A DNA stretch of 64,000 bases, taken from Pelagibius sp. Alg239-R121 (GTDB taxonomy: Bacteria > Pseudomonadota > Alphaproteobacteria > Kiloniellales > Kiloniellaceae). The stretch lies in the NCBI RefSeq assembly GCF_947331435.1, contig NZ_CAMZOF010000010.1, positions 186,001 through 250,000 on the forward strand. The letters run 5' to 3'. This document shows, in pieces, positions 35,013-44,108 of the stretch. Made by a program: the position numbers and the translations under genes. Every line of letters starts with the position of its first letter. Within the stretch, counting starts at the first letter, position 1. A model generated the notes under the pieces. It had not been told where the DNA came from. It did no database searches and saw only the letters and a program-made list of their open reading frames with translations.

Positions 35013-35555
35013 TTAGGATCCGACGGCTTTAGTTCCGCCAGCCGTTTCACCGGAAGCGGTTGCGCCGCCCTTTTGTGCGGCAGACTGCACGGCGCGTGCC
35101 GCTTTCACACTTTCAAGCCGCCGACAGTTACCGCCAAAGTTCGCCCCTGCTTCGATGGACAGGATTTGATGGATGACGTCGCCGGTCATGTGCGCTGTTT
35201 TCGAGATGTTGATGGTCGGCGCTTCGACCTGACCATTGACGGTGCCACTGATGTTGATCGTATCCGCCTGAATGGATCCTTTGATGTTCGCGCCCGGGCT
35301 CACGGTCACCGTGCGGGACCTGATATCACCCTCGACCACGCCGTCGACCTGTATATCCCCAGCGCTCTCGAGATCTCCAATCACCCGGAGATCGGCATTG
35401 ATCACCGAAGGCTTACCGCTGCTCGACCGCTGTGGTGTCGGCGTCGCCGTCTGTGCCGTGGTCGTCTGTTCCACCTTGGTCTGGTCCGCTTTGGGCTGTT
35501 CAGCTTTGGACTGCTCCACTTTCGCTTCCCCTGACTTTTCGCCTCTTGAAAACAT
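35013..35555 (-). CDS. Bactofilin (polymer-forming cytoskeletal protein)
   Basis: A 180-residue protein with the bactofilin beta-helix core at about residues 52-145: NADLRVIGDLESAGDIQVDG, EGDIRSRTVTVSPGANIKGS and DTINISGTVNGQVEAPTIN show the six-residue rung pattern. The N-terminus is a Lys/Gln/Thr-rich disordered tail with EQSKAEQPKADQTKVEQ-type repeats. Bactofilins form filaments at the membrane and position cell-wall or polar proteins. The ATG has an AGGAGG ribosome site. It lies between two PleC-like kinases, an interesting neighbour for a polarity or morphology protein. Confidence 0.93.
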   Translation of the reverse strand: MFSRGEKSGEAKVEQSKAEQPKADQTKVEQTTTAQTATPTPQRSSSGKPSVINADLRVIGDLESAGDIQVDGVVEGDIRSRTVTVSPGANIKGSIQADTINISGTVNGQVEAPTINISKTAHMTGDVIHQILSIEAGANFGGNCRRLESVKAARAVQSAAQKGGATASGETAGGTKAVGS

Positions 35556-35960
35556 AATCTGGCCTCCTCCCCTTATCTCGCAACATGCGGCACCTCAGAA
35601 GTTCCGAATTGGATCTCCTGAGCACCGAACGATTAGATCTCACTCTCGACGACAATAATGACCATTTTCCGTACGATCTGTGTCATATCTGTGAACTGGC
35701 GCCATCCCTTTTAGTTGCAAGCGCCAATCATGTCAGCGTTCCATAGTATCTGGTTTGGCGAAATGTGACCTCCCGTCTGAGGTGTATGCCGGCAACCGGC
35801 GATCACCCAGTGTGGGATTTACCTAGCTCCGAGAAAACCAGATCCTGAAACCCCACCGCCCCTCATGAGACTTGCGGGAGTTGTCCTGATAGTACATTTC
35901 TGCGAGCCTAGAAGCTATGGATCAACAGACAGAACAAGTATCAGAGCGGAAATCCGGCTT
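35556..35960. other. Intergenic region, no gene seen
   Basis: 405 bases between bactofilin and the next kinase. The frame of the kinase extends back to 35865 but that part lacks coding character. Divergent promoters are expected. I saw no repeat or RNA. Confidence 0.5.
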
Positions 35961-38486
35961 ATGAAGCCTTCCATCAGAAGCGTCCTCGTCATGGGGATCA
36001 TAGGCCTTCAGTTCGTTACGGTGTCCGCGATTCTCTTTTCGTCCTACGTTACGACTGAAGCAGTTCTTCTCGGTCACGCCCGCCAGATCATGGAAAACGT
36101 GGCTTCCGACACGATCGACCGCTCTGAGGATTTCCTGTCTCCAGCCCAGACAGCAGCCGATTTAACGCAGCGCCTGGCCGACCATAATGTCCTCAGCAGC
36201 GACAACCCAAAGTCGATGGAGCGTTATTTCTTCGAGCAACTTCGGCTCTATCCGCAGTTCGCCGGAATTTACTTTGGCGCCACCGATGGTAGTTTTTTCT
36301 ATGTCAAACGTGACGACAAATTCGCGAATGGTGGTTACCGGACGAAAGTAATCACCCAGAACGGAGACGACCGAACCGTAGAGCTGCTCTGGCGGGATGC
36401 CAATTATCTGGAAACCGGTCGAAATCGGGACCTAGAGGATACCTACGACCCGAGGACTCGTCCCTGGTTTAAGAAGGCCCTGGCAACGGGGGACCTTGTT
36501 TGGACCAATCCCTATATCTTTTTCACTTCTCGCCAACCGGGCATCACAACCGCTGCACCGGTCTATGATTCCGAGGGTACGATCCGCGGCGTTGTCGGCG
36601 TGGATATCGAAATCACAGAAATTTCGACCTTTCTCGCCCGCTTGAAGATCGGGAACTCGGGATCCGCTTTCATCCTTAATCAGAACAGCGATGTCATCGC
36701 CTTTCCCGATGCGGACAAGATCAAAGTGCCAAGCTCCGACAGTTCGAAGGGGCTGCGTTTCACGCGGATCGAGGAACTCGATGACAATCTAAGCCGAGCC
36801 GCTTTCGCCTCCCTTTCGCGTTCAGGCAATGCCTTCGATCTGAAATCCCAGCAATTCACGACCTTCGAAGTCGCTGGCGAAACTTTCCACGCGATCTTTG
36901 CGCCATTCAAAAACCCGAACTGGCCCTGGGTCATTGCCATCCATGTACCCGAGAATGATTTCCTTGGAGAAATCAAGAATAATCAGATATTTAACATCTA
37001 CTTGGCGGTCGCAATCGCAGTTGTTGCCTGCCTTGTAGGCTTCTTACTCTGGCGTTCCATCGCCCGCCCAATGGCGGCTTTGCGTGCGAATGCGCTCGCC
37101 ATTACCAGCGGCGATCTCGCGTCAACGACAGTGGTTCGCAGCCGCTATACCGAGGTACAGGAAACCGCGGACGCCTTTACCCATATGGTGGCGGCGCTCA
37201 AGCAGCATGAAATCGAAAACAGCGCGCTGACCGAAGGGTTGCGTACCTTTTCACGTGCTGTCGAACAAAGCCCGGCCGCGATCATCATCACAACCGACAA
37301 CGGCAATATCGAATACATCAACCCGAGCTTTACCAGCTTGACCGGTTACACCATAGGTGAGGTGTCAGGCCTGCTGCCGCGCGAGCTGGTAGGCGCAGAG
37401 ACCTTGAGCGAAGAGTGCAAAGACCTTCTTACCGTGGTCACTGCCGGTCGTATCTGGCGCGGAGAACTCAGGTTAAAGACCAAGGCGAGCCGGGAAATCT
37501 GGTGTGCCATGACGGTCTCACCGGTACGCAATGCCGAAGGTGGCAAAGGCCACTTCATCGCCATCGCCGAGGACATCACTGAGCGCAAGCAGGCGCAAGA
37601 AGCCCTCAAGGCCGCTCGTGACGAGCTTGAGGTCCGTGTCGAAGAACGGACCAGAGAACTGCGCGAAGAGATTATGGACCGAAAGCGTGCAGAAGAGCGC
37701 GCCGAGACTGCAAACAGGGTCAAATCGCGGTTCCTGGCGAACATGAGCCACGAACTCCGGACCCCGCTGAACGCAATCATCGGCTTTTCCGATGTCATAC
37801 GCCGAGAACTCTTCGGGCCCATGTCGAGTCCCAAATACATGGATTACGCCTGCAATATCCATGAATCGGGCACACATCTGCTGCAATTGATCAACGACAC
37901 GCTCGACCTTTCAGCGATTGAAGCCGGAAAACTCGCACTCCATGAGGAAAAAGTAGATCTGGCGGATGTCTCGGCCGCGGCCCGCCGCCTGATCACGCCA
38001 CGCGCCGAAAGCGGCAAGGTGACGTTAGAAAGCGTAATCGATCCGGACCTGCCATATCTCTTTGCAGATGAATTGCGGATCAAGCAGATCTTTATCAACC
38101 TGCTGTCGAATGCGGTTAAATTCACCCCTGAAGGGGGTTTGGTCACATTGTCGATCGCAACTAACGAGAACGCCGATTTTGTTGTCAAGATCAAGGACAC
38201 CGGTATTGGCATGGATGAGGCTGGGATCACTGTCGCCATGGAAGTCTTTGGTCACGTCACAAATGCCTTTTCAAAAGGGCATGAGGGCACAGGTTTGGGA
38301 CTGCCTCTCACTCAGAAACTGGTACAAGCCCATGAAGGCTCGCTCAATATCGCGAGTGCCGTGGGTGTCGGCACTACCATTACCGTTAAGTTCCCAGCGG
38401 TTCGAGCGGTTCCCCGTTATGCCAAGGCAGTGGAAGGCGGCTCGGCGGTGACGCAACAACAGCCTGCGCGTAAACAACCGGATTGA
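35961..38486 (+). CDS. dCache-HAMP-PAS sensor histidine kinase (PleC-like core)
   Basis: An 841-residue membrane kinase. Helices at about residues 8-30 and 348-370 flank a double-Cache periplasmic sensor, with the signature FTSRQPGITTAAPVYDSEG and IRGVVGVDIEI. HAMP (RSIARPMAALRANALAITSG) follows, then a PAS/PAC domain (QSPAAIIITTDNGNIEYINP to AIAEDITERKQAQ), a coiled coil, ANMSHELRTPLNAIIGFSD, NLLSNAVKFT, DTGIGMD and GTGLGLPLTQKLV. Cache domains bind small metabolites such as amino acids or carboxylates. No regulator is nearby. The ATG at 35961 begins at the first helix. Confidence 0.92.
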   Translation: MKPSIRSVLVMGIIGLQFVTVSAILFSSYVTTEAVLLGHARQIMENVASDTIDRSEDFLSPAQTAADLTQRLADHNVLSSDNPKSMERYFFEQLRLYPQFAGIYFGATDGSFFYVKRDDKFANGGYRTKVITQNGDDRTVELLWRDANYLETGRNRDLEDTYDPRTRPWFKKALATGDLVWTNPYIFFTSRQPGITTAAPVYDSEGTIRGVVGVDIEITEISTFLARLKIGNSGSAFILNQNSDVIAFPDADKIKVPSSDSSKGLRFTRIEELDDNLSRAAFASLSRSGNAFDLKSQQFTTFEVAGETFHAIFAPFKNPNWPWVIAIHVPENDFLGEIKNNQIFNIYLAVAIAVVACLVGFLLWRSIARPMAALRANALAITSGDLASTTVVRSRYTEVQETADAFTHMVAALKQHEIENSALTEGLRTFSRAVEQSPAAIIITTDNGNIEYINPSFTSLTGYTIGEVSGLLPRELVGAETLSEECKDLLTVVTAGRIWRGELRLKTKASREIWCAMTVSPVRNAEGGKGHFIAIAEDITERKQAQEALKAARDELEVRVEERTRELREEIMDRKRAEERAETANRVKSRFLANMSHELRTPLNAIIGFSDVIRRELFGPMSSPKYMDYACNIHESGTHLLQLINDTLDLSAIEAGKLALHEEKVDLADVSAAARRLITPRAESGKVTLESVIDPDLPYLFADELRIKQIFINLLSNAVKFTPEGGLVTLSIATNENADFVVKIKDTGIGMDEAGITVAMEVFGHVTNAFSKGHEGTGLGLPLTQKLVQAHEGSLNIASAVGVGTTITVKFPAVRAVPRYAKAVEGGSAVTQQQPARKQPD

Positions 38487-38895
38487 ACGGACTGGCGCTC
38501 TGATCAGCGCGCAGGGACAAACTCTAAGACGGTCCTCGCGAAATCGTGAAGAATTTTTCCTCTTTCCACTATTAGAGTCCGCGCTTGTTCTATTTCAGAT
38601 TGTGCGCTCCTCCCCCTCACTCGCAGAATTAGCGAGTTTCTCTTGCTGCGAATTACCACTGCGGAAGCTCTCGCAAGGGGCGAATTTACGCAACTTTATC
38701 AATTAAGTTATCGTTCGGCACAAGTGGGGCGGAGGGTTAAGAATATTAGCCTAGTACATTGAAATATTTTACCAAAACCGAAAGCTTGTCGCCAATTCCG
38801 CTATCATTGATTCTGAAAAGATTAACCGCTCTATAACGTCTTTGAGCGATGCTGTGGGCATGGTTTAGCTCGAACCTAAGCCTTGAGGATGATTC
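38487..38895. other. Intergenic region, no gene seen
   Basis: 409 bases, AT-rich from 38690 to 38830, probably holding the DUF2336 gene promoter. A short GCGCT-ctgatc-AGCGC repeat near 38498 follows the kinase stop. Confidence 0.5.
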
Positions 38896-39894
38896 GTGGA
38901 AACAAAGAAAACTCTACGCGGTTACAATGCAGACTATCTGGTAAGCGAAATGCAGCCAGAGAAACGTGCAGAAGTAGCGCGAAAACTTGGCGGCAAGTTA
39001 GACACGGGGCTCAGCGAGCTTGAACGTGAGTTGACCTGGGCGATTGCCCGTCAATTGGCTGAAGATGCTGTCGAAGTCGTTCGGGAATCCTTAGCCCGAA
39101 GCGTGCGCGGCTGCAAGTTTCTACCAAAAGACATCGGTTACACGCTCGCTTACGACCTTGATTCCGTTGCGGTCCCGTTTCTTGAGGTCACTGAGATATT
39201 CTCGGAAAACGAACTTTGTGCCATCGCGCTCGCAGTGTCTGATTCCGTGCGCAGCGCGATTGCGGGGCGCGAAGACCTGACATCGAAGGTAAGTGGTCTC
39301 CTGGCAGAGCTCGGCGATGCCGACGTCGCCCACACTCTGATTGAGAACGAACCAGCGGAAATTGACGAATCTGGTTTTGCGGCCCTGACGAAGCGTTTCT
39401 GCGATGACCAAACGCTGTTTGAAAAAATGGCGACCCGGACCGATTTACCGCCCTCCATCGCAACCGAACTCGTTAAGCGTGTTTCAGACTCTGCACGGGA
39501 ACAACTCGAGACGCGCTACAGCATGGCGCCTGATTTTGTAAATGTTCTAGCTCAGGACGCACAGAGTAACGCTCTCCTGAAGCTTGCGGAATTCGCTACG
39601 GCTGCAGAAGCGATGGGCTATGCCAAAGAACTCTATGGCAAGGGCGAACTGACACACACCTTCTGCCTCATGGCGATCCGCAACGGCAACTTGCCATTCT
39701 TTGAAGCCGCCATGGCCGTCCGGACCGGCATTTCGGTCGAAAATGTTGAACTGATCCTGCGAGACGGTGGTGTCGAGGCCACTGGGAAACTCTGTACCAA
39801 AGCCAAAATTCCAAACTTCTTGCACCGCGAGATCGCCGAAACAGTCGATCGCGAAGTGCAAGCCATGACCGATTCATCGACCCCTGTAGCCTGA
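38896..39894 (+). CDS. DUF2336-family protein
   Basis: A 332-residue soluble, all-helical protein. The pattern of alternating helices with repeated DIGYTLAYDLDSVAVPFLE and DLPPSIATELVKRVSD units resembles HEAT-like repeats of DUF2336, a family largely restricted to alphaproteobacteria. Function is unknown; members are often near motility or two-component genes. The start is a GTG preceded by TTGAGGATGATTC. It is a single gene, following the dCache kinase by about 400 bases. Confidence 0.85.
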   Translation: METKKTLRGYNADYLVSEMQPEKRAEVARKLGGKLDTGLSELERELTWAIARQLAEDAVEVVRESLARSVRGCKFLPKDIGYTLAYDLDSVAVPFLEVTEIFSENELCAIALAVSDSVRSAIAGREDLTSKVSGLLAELGDADVAHTLIENEPAEIDESGFAALTKRFCDDQTLFEKMATRTDLPPSIATELVKRVSDSAREQLETRYSMAPDFVNVLAQDAQSNALLKLAEFATAAEAMGYAKELYGKGELTHTFCLMAIRNGNLPFFEAAMAVRTGISVENVELILRDGGVEATGKLCTKAKIPNFLHREIAETVDREVQAMTDSSTPVA

Positions 39895-40075
39895 TATCTG
39901 CTGGCTTGAATACCGCAGCTTGGACAAAAGCCATTGTTCCCAGTGACCAGCATCGACATAGAATCGAAGCCGCGTAGACACACAACGCAATAACGCCGCG
40001 AGGTGGTGCAGAACTTCAACACCCTTTGCAAGCATTTCCAGGGACAATCCAGTTGGAAACTGCTAAACGCAGTCC

Positions 40076-41290
40076 ATGAGCACGGAAACAACCTCACCAC
40101 GCAATCGCTGGATCCAGCCTGAAATTCTGCTGATGTTGATGGCAGCATCAGTGCCCTTGAGCTTCGCTACCTGGCAAACGCTACTCAACAATTTCGCGAT
40201 CGAATCTGCAGCCTTCACCGGCGCCGAAATGGGAATGCTGCAGAGCATACGCGAGATTCCTGGCTTCCTTGCCTTCGCCGTCGTTCTTGTCTTGCTCCTA
40301 CTTCAAGAACAGACCTTGGCGGTGCTGGCGCTTTTGCTCCTGGGCATTGGAACGGCCGTGACCGGTTTCTTTCCTTCAGTGCTGGGACTCTATGCCACAA
40401 CAGTGATCATGTCGCTCGGCTATCACTACTTCGAAACCGTGCAGACATCGCTTGCTCTGCAATGGATCGACAAGAAACGGACAGCCGAAGTGCTCGCGAA
40501 GATCCTGGCTGTCGGTTCCCTGGCATCGATCGTCACTTTTGCCCTTATCTGGCTTGCCTTCGACTTCGCGGGTCTTTCCTATCAGTTGGTCTATGTTCTC
40601 GGCGGCGGCTTGACCGTTGTCGTCGCCCTGGCCTGCTGGCGTATGTTTCCGCATTATCCTGAAAAGGTACGCCAGCATAAGAAGATGCTGCTCCGACGGC
40701 GCTACTGGCTCTACTATCTGCTGACTTTTATGTCTGGCGCCCGCAGACAGATATTCATTGTCTTCGCCGGCTTCCTGATGGTCGAAAAATTTGGCTACGA
40801 AGTTAGCGAAATCGCAGTCCTGTTCTTCATAAATGCGGGAATTAATGTGGTGCTGGCACCCCGTATCGGGCGCTTGATCGGCAAGATTGGTGAACGCCGG
40901 TCGTTGCTATTCGAATACGTCGGCCTGATCATCGTGTTCGTTTCCTATGCCTTTGTCGAGAACGCGACTGTTGCTGCCGGACTCTATGTCATCGACCACA
41001 TGTTCTTTGCCCTCGCGATCGCTATCAAAACCTATTTCCAGAAGATCGCAGATCCGGCGGATATCGCGGCGACCGCGGGTGTCGGTTTTACCATCAACCA
41101 CATTGCGGCCGTAGTGATCCCGGTTGTTTTCGGCCTGCTTTGGCTCTCTTCTCCGGCGCTTGTATTCCTTGCAGGTGCAGCCATGGCTGCCGTGTCCCTG
41201 GTGCTGGCTTTCGGTGTTCCGTTGCATCCTGAACCAGGCAATGAAACCGTATTCGGCAAATCTGCGGCGGCGAGCGTGCCTGCCGAATAG
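40076..41290 (+). CDS. Major facilitator superfamily transporter
   Basis: A 404-residue protein with about 12 hydrophobic helices. It has no extended periplasmic domain. The loop ALQWIDKKRTAEVLAK between helices 4 and 5, and RIGRLIGKIGERRSLLFEYVG in the second half, are the MFS loop motifs, the latter a good match to the G-x-x-x-D/G-R-x-G-R-R type. Substrate unknown. There is no strong ribosome site. It reads alone, 181 bases after the DUF2336 gene. Confidence 0.87.
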   Translation: MSTETTSPRNRWIQPEILLMLMAASVPLSFATWQTLLNNFAIESAAFTGAEMGMLQSIREIPGFLAFAVVLVLLLLQEQTLAVLALLLLGIGTAVTGFFPSVLGLYATTVIMSLGYHYFETVQTSLALQWIDKKRTAEVLAKILAVGSLASIVTFALIWLAFDFAGLSYQLVYVLGGGLTVVVALACWRMFPHYPEKVRQHKKMLLRRRYWLYYLLTFMSGARRQIFIVFAGFLMVEKFGYEVSEIAVLFFINAGINVVLAPRIGRLIGKIGERRSLLFEYVGLIIVFVSYAFVENATVAAGLYVIDHMFFALAIAIKTYFQKIADPADIAATAGVGFTINHIAAVVIPVVFGLLWLSSPALVFLAGAAMAAVSLVLAFGVPLHPEPGNETVFGKSAAASVPAE

Positions 41291-41384
41291 GCTCGGATTT
41301 GACCCAATTCAATAGCTCGTTGCGGTGTGGTGCGTTCACCCGAGTGTGATTCGCTTTTCTTTCAAGACTAGCCAACACTTGGCC

Positions 41385-42413
41385 ATGGGGTTCCTTCATC
41401 TCGCCTACGCGCCGATAAGAACAGCGATTTTAGCAGCGGCCATAACAGTCCCGACCTTGTTCGGTATGAACTTGGCGGGCATCCTCTCACCCGCCGCCGC
41501 CCAATCCGTTGACTGGTGGAAGTCGGAGTGGCCCAACACTGATTTTTCACTTCATTCCATCGAATTCAGCGAGATTTTAAGCGGCGGCCCTCCCAAGGAC
41601 GGCATCCCTTCCATCGATCGCCCGAAATTTGTATCGGTCGCTTCTGTCAGTGATCTGGCCCCGACCGAGCCCGTCGTCGGCTTGACGGTAAATGGCGAGG
41701 CGCGGGCGTATCCTCTGCGGATTCTGACTTGGCATGAGATCGTTAACGATACGATCGGCGGTAAACCCGTCACCGTGACCTATTGCCCGCTGTGCAACTC
41801 GGCAATCGTGTTCGACCGTGAGGTCGACGGCAAGATTCTGGAGTTCGGCACGACCGGCAAACTTCGCAATTCAGACCTTGTCATGTACGACCGGACGACG
41901 GAAAGCTGGTGGCAGCAGTTTCTCGGCGAAGCCATCGTCGGAGAAATGACCGGAACAAAGTTGAGAATGCTGCCCTCCCGCCTGGAATCGTGGGAGCGAT
42001 TTGCAGCCCGGAACCCCGATGGACAGGTGCTGGTACCCAATGATGAGGGCATGCGGTCCTACGGCCGTAATCCTTATGACGGCTACGACACCTCTGCAGT
42101 TCCTTTCCTCTACCGCGGTGAAATGCCCGAAGGCATCGAACCCATGGCACGGGTCGTCGCGGTGGGCAAGAAGGCCTGGAGCATGAACCTCTTGCGCGCG
42201 GGCGGTAAGATCGAAAGTGATGATCTGGTGCTTACATGGGAAGCGGGGCAGAATTCCGCGCTCGATAGCAGCACCATCTCCAAAGGCCGCGATGTCGGTA
42301 ATGTCATTGTTCAGCGTCTGGAGAACGGTACGATGGTCGATGTGCCGTACGACGTTACCTTTGCCTTCGTTTTTCATGCCTTTCATCCCGAAGGCGAATT
42401 GCGCATCGAGTAG
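41385..42413 (+). CDS. Exported DUF3179-domain protein
   Basis: A 342-residue protein with a signal peptide (cleavage near AAAQS, about residue 40). The DUF3179 pattern is clear: NGEARAYPLRILTWHEIVND, then TYCPLCNSAIVFDRE with the conserved C-P-x-C-x-S/T, and later SWWQQFLGEAI. The CPLC motif may bind metal or form a redox pair. Function is unknown. The start is uncertain: 41385 gives a normal signal, and an in-frame start at 41325 would add 20 residues. It lies 65 bases upstream of the flavin reductase gene and probably shares an operon. Confidence 0.88.
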   Translation: MGFLHLAYAPIRTAILAAAITVPTLFGMNLAGILSPAAAQSVDWWKSEWPNTDFSLHSIEFSEILSGGPPKDGIPSIDRPKFVSVASVSDLAPTEPVVGLTVNGEARAYPLRILTWHEIVNDTIGGKPVTVTYCPLCNSAIVFDREVDGKILEFGTTGKLRNSDLVMYDRTTESWWQQFLGEAIVGEMTGTKLRMLPSRLESWERFAARNPDGQVLVPNDEGMRSYGRNPYDGYDTSAVPFLYRGEMPEGIEPMARVVAVGKKAWSMNLLRAGGKIESDDLVLTWEAGQNSALDSSTISKGRDVGNVIVQRLENGTMVDVPYDVTFAFVFHAFHPEGELRIE

Positions 42414-42478
42414 CGCAAGTGGGAACTTGTTGATAAGTTCCCCGCTCAGAGCTTTCCCGCAGATATCATCGAGATTTT

Positions 42479-43090
42479 ATGTTCTACGAAACCGCTGAAA
42501 ATAAGCACGGCCTTCCGCACGACCCCTTCAAAAGCTGCATTGTTCCTCGTCCGATCGGTTGGATATCTACCGTCAATCGCGAAGGCGTAGTCAATCTCGC
42601 GCCTTACAGCTTTTTCAATGGACTGGCGTCCGACCCTCATCTGGTGATGTTTTCGTCCAACGGACTGAAACACGGCGAAGCAAAAGACAGTCTTACCAAC
42701 TGCCGCGAAACCGGGGAGTTTGTGGTTAACATTGCGACTTGGGATTTAAGACAGGAGATGAACGTCAGCAGCGGGCAATATCCAGCCGAGACCAACGAAA
42801 TGGCAACGGCTGAACTGGAGGCCGAAGCCTCTGTCCTGGTCGCACCGCCGCGCGTCAAGGCTTCTCCAATCCATCTGGAGTGCAAAACCCATCAGATCAT
42901 CAAGCTGCCCAGCAACAATCCGTTAGAAGACAACGCCATGGTTATCGGTCAGGTTGTCGGCATCCACATTAATGATGACGTGCTGACCGATGGCTTGGTG
43001 GACATCTCCAAGGTCGTGCCCATCGCGCGGATGGGTTACATGGACTACACCAAGGTCGAGAGCGTTTTCTCGATGCGCCGGCCGAAGTAA
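42479..43090 (+). CDS. Flavin reductase-like flavoprotein
   Basis: A 203-residue soluble protein of the flavin reductase-like, FMN-binding split-barrel family. The N-terminal IVPRPIGWISTVNREGVVNLAPYSFFN, here shortened, and the RETGEFVVNIAT segment are family hallmarks for flavin binding. The reaction, flavin reduction by NAD(P)H or a flavin-dependent oxidation, cannot be told from the sequence. It follows the DUF3179 gene and ends in a strong hairpin. Confidence 0.88.
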   Translation: MFYETAENKHGLPHDPFKSCIVPRPIGWISTVNREGVVNLAPYSFFNGLASDPHLVMFSSNGLKHGEAKDSLTNCRETGEFVVNIATWDLRQEMNVSSGQYPAETNEMATAELEAEASVLVAPPRVKASPIHLECKTHQIIKLPSNNPLEDNAMVIGQVVGIHINDDVLTDGLVDISKVVPIARMGYMDYTKVESVFSMRRPK

Positions 43091-43107
43091 AGCAGTTCAG
43101 ATAGATA

Positions 43108-43160
43108 AAGGGCCACCGGTCCCGATTGAAACAATCGTGTCCAGTGGCCCTTCAGGTTTT
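43108..43160. terminator. Long nested terminator hairpin
   Basis: AAGGGCCAC (43108-43116) pairs with GTGGCCCTT (43144-43152), and inside it GATTG (43124-43128) pairs with CAATC (43132-43136). A short T-run follows. It lies between convergent genes and probably stops both. Confidence 0.75.
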
Positions 43161-43193
43161 CGCCGTAGGTATTCTGCTTTGCCGGGACCAGAC

Positions 43194-43373
43194 TTATGCT
43201 GCCGCCTGATCAGAGAGGTAATAGTCCGTTGCCAGATCGGTCGCGAGCGCCGTCGAACCGCAATGCGGGCATTCCACGGATAAGCCAAGAGAGCCGATCA
43301 GAAAACTATGCATTTCACTGTGCTCGTCACAGAGCACGACATAGCCTTCGGTAATTTTTGCGTCGATAACCAT
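43194..43373 (-). CDS. 59-residue protein with a CPHCG zinc-knuckle-like motif
   Basis: Found by hand translation. It starts MVIDAKITEGYVVLCDEHSE, shortened, and carries SVECPHCGSTALATDL. The C-x-x-C-G knuckle plus the LCDEH cysteine and histidine could form a zinc site. A GGGGGAA ribosome site lies before the ATG at 43373. It follows the 64-residue gene upstream by 5 bases, so both form an operon. I do not recognise a family. The size and knuckle suggest a small regulatory or adaptor protein. Confidence 0.7.
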   Translation of the reverse strand: MVIDAKITEGYVVLCDEHSEMHSFLIGSLGLSVECPHCGSTALATDLATDYYLSDQAAA

Positions 43374-43378
43374 GTTCT

Positions 43379-43573
43379 CTATTCCCCCGTTGCGAGGTTA
43401 AGGGAAACGCGGTCCAAGGCATAAATTTCCTCGAGCACACCGAGCCATTCGTTCGCCCAGCAAGCACTAATCGCCGCGTCCCTGCCCATGGTTGAAATCA
43501 TATTGTTTGCTAAATCAGATTGAGCGGATCTTACTTCCTGAATGTCCGCCGTCTGGAGCCCCGCTAACATCAT
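43379..43573 (-). CDS. 64-residue protein, unknown function
   Basis: A small soluble, mostly helical protein beginning MMLAGLQTADIQEVRSAQSD, with SACWANEWLGVLEEIYAL near the middle. GAGAGGGG lies nine bases before the double ATG at 43573 and 43570. An in-frame extension to 43630 lacks a ribosome site. It is the first gene of a two-gene unit with the CPHCG protein. No family recognised. Confidence 0.65.
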   Translation of the reverse strand: MMLAGLQTADIQEVRSAQSDLANNMISTMGRDAAISACWANEWLGVLEEIYALDRVSLNLATGE

Positions 43574-44108
43574 ACTTACGCCCCTCTCCATACATTGAAG
43601 AATGACGAGATAAATATAAAATTTCTCCATTCATTTCAACTAAATTATTACTTTTTATTTATCTTAATATTAGTTAAAATCGATCTCTATAGTTAATTTA
43701 CAGAGCTACAGTTACATTAAATTGTTGTTTTTATGCATATTTACCAATTTAATTAAGAATAAAACTAAACCATTGGCTAAACGCCAATTTTTTTTACCGG
43801 CCCTTCCACTATCAAGGTAAATGACCTTGTTCAGTCCTCTCGCAAAGGCGCTTGCATAGCATCGGTTTCGCAAATCATACTCGCATCAAGCGGTTTCGGT
43901 CAGGGTCAGGTAATACCTGTTCAACATCACAATTCTTCATAGATCGCGCCTCGTAGAGGACGCTGGGCGGTATTTTGTCTTCTACCTCTCAGTAGTCCGC
44001 ACCTCTTAGCGACCTTCGGTCCAATGATAGCGGCCTCGTGATAGCCAGACTGATACCTTCTATGCCGGCGATTTGAGCACCGGCAAACGAAACGGGAAAG
44101 GAAACGGG
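43574..44108. other. 535-base intergenic region, AT-rich in its first half
   Basis: 43630-43800 is strongly AT-rich and probably carries the promoter of the two small leftward genes. The second half precedes the TRAP transporter. I saw no ORF or RNA that I can support. Confidence 0.5.
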
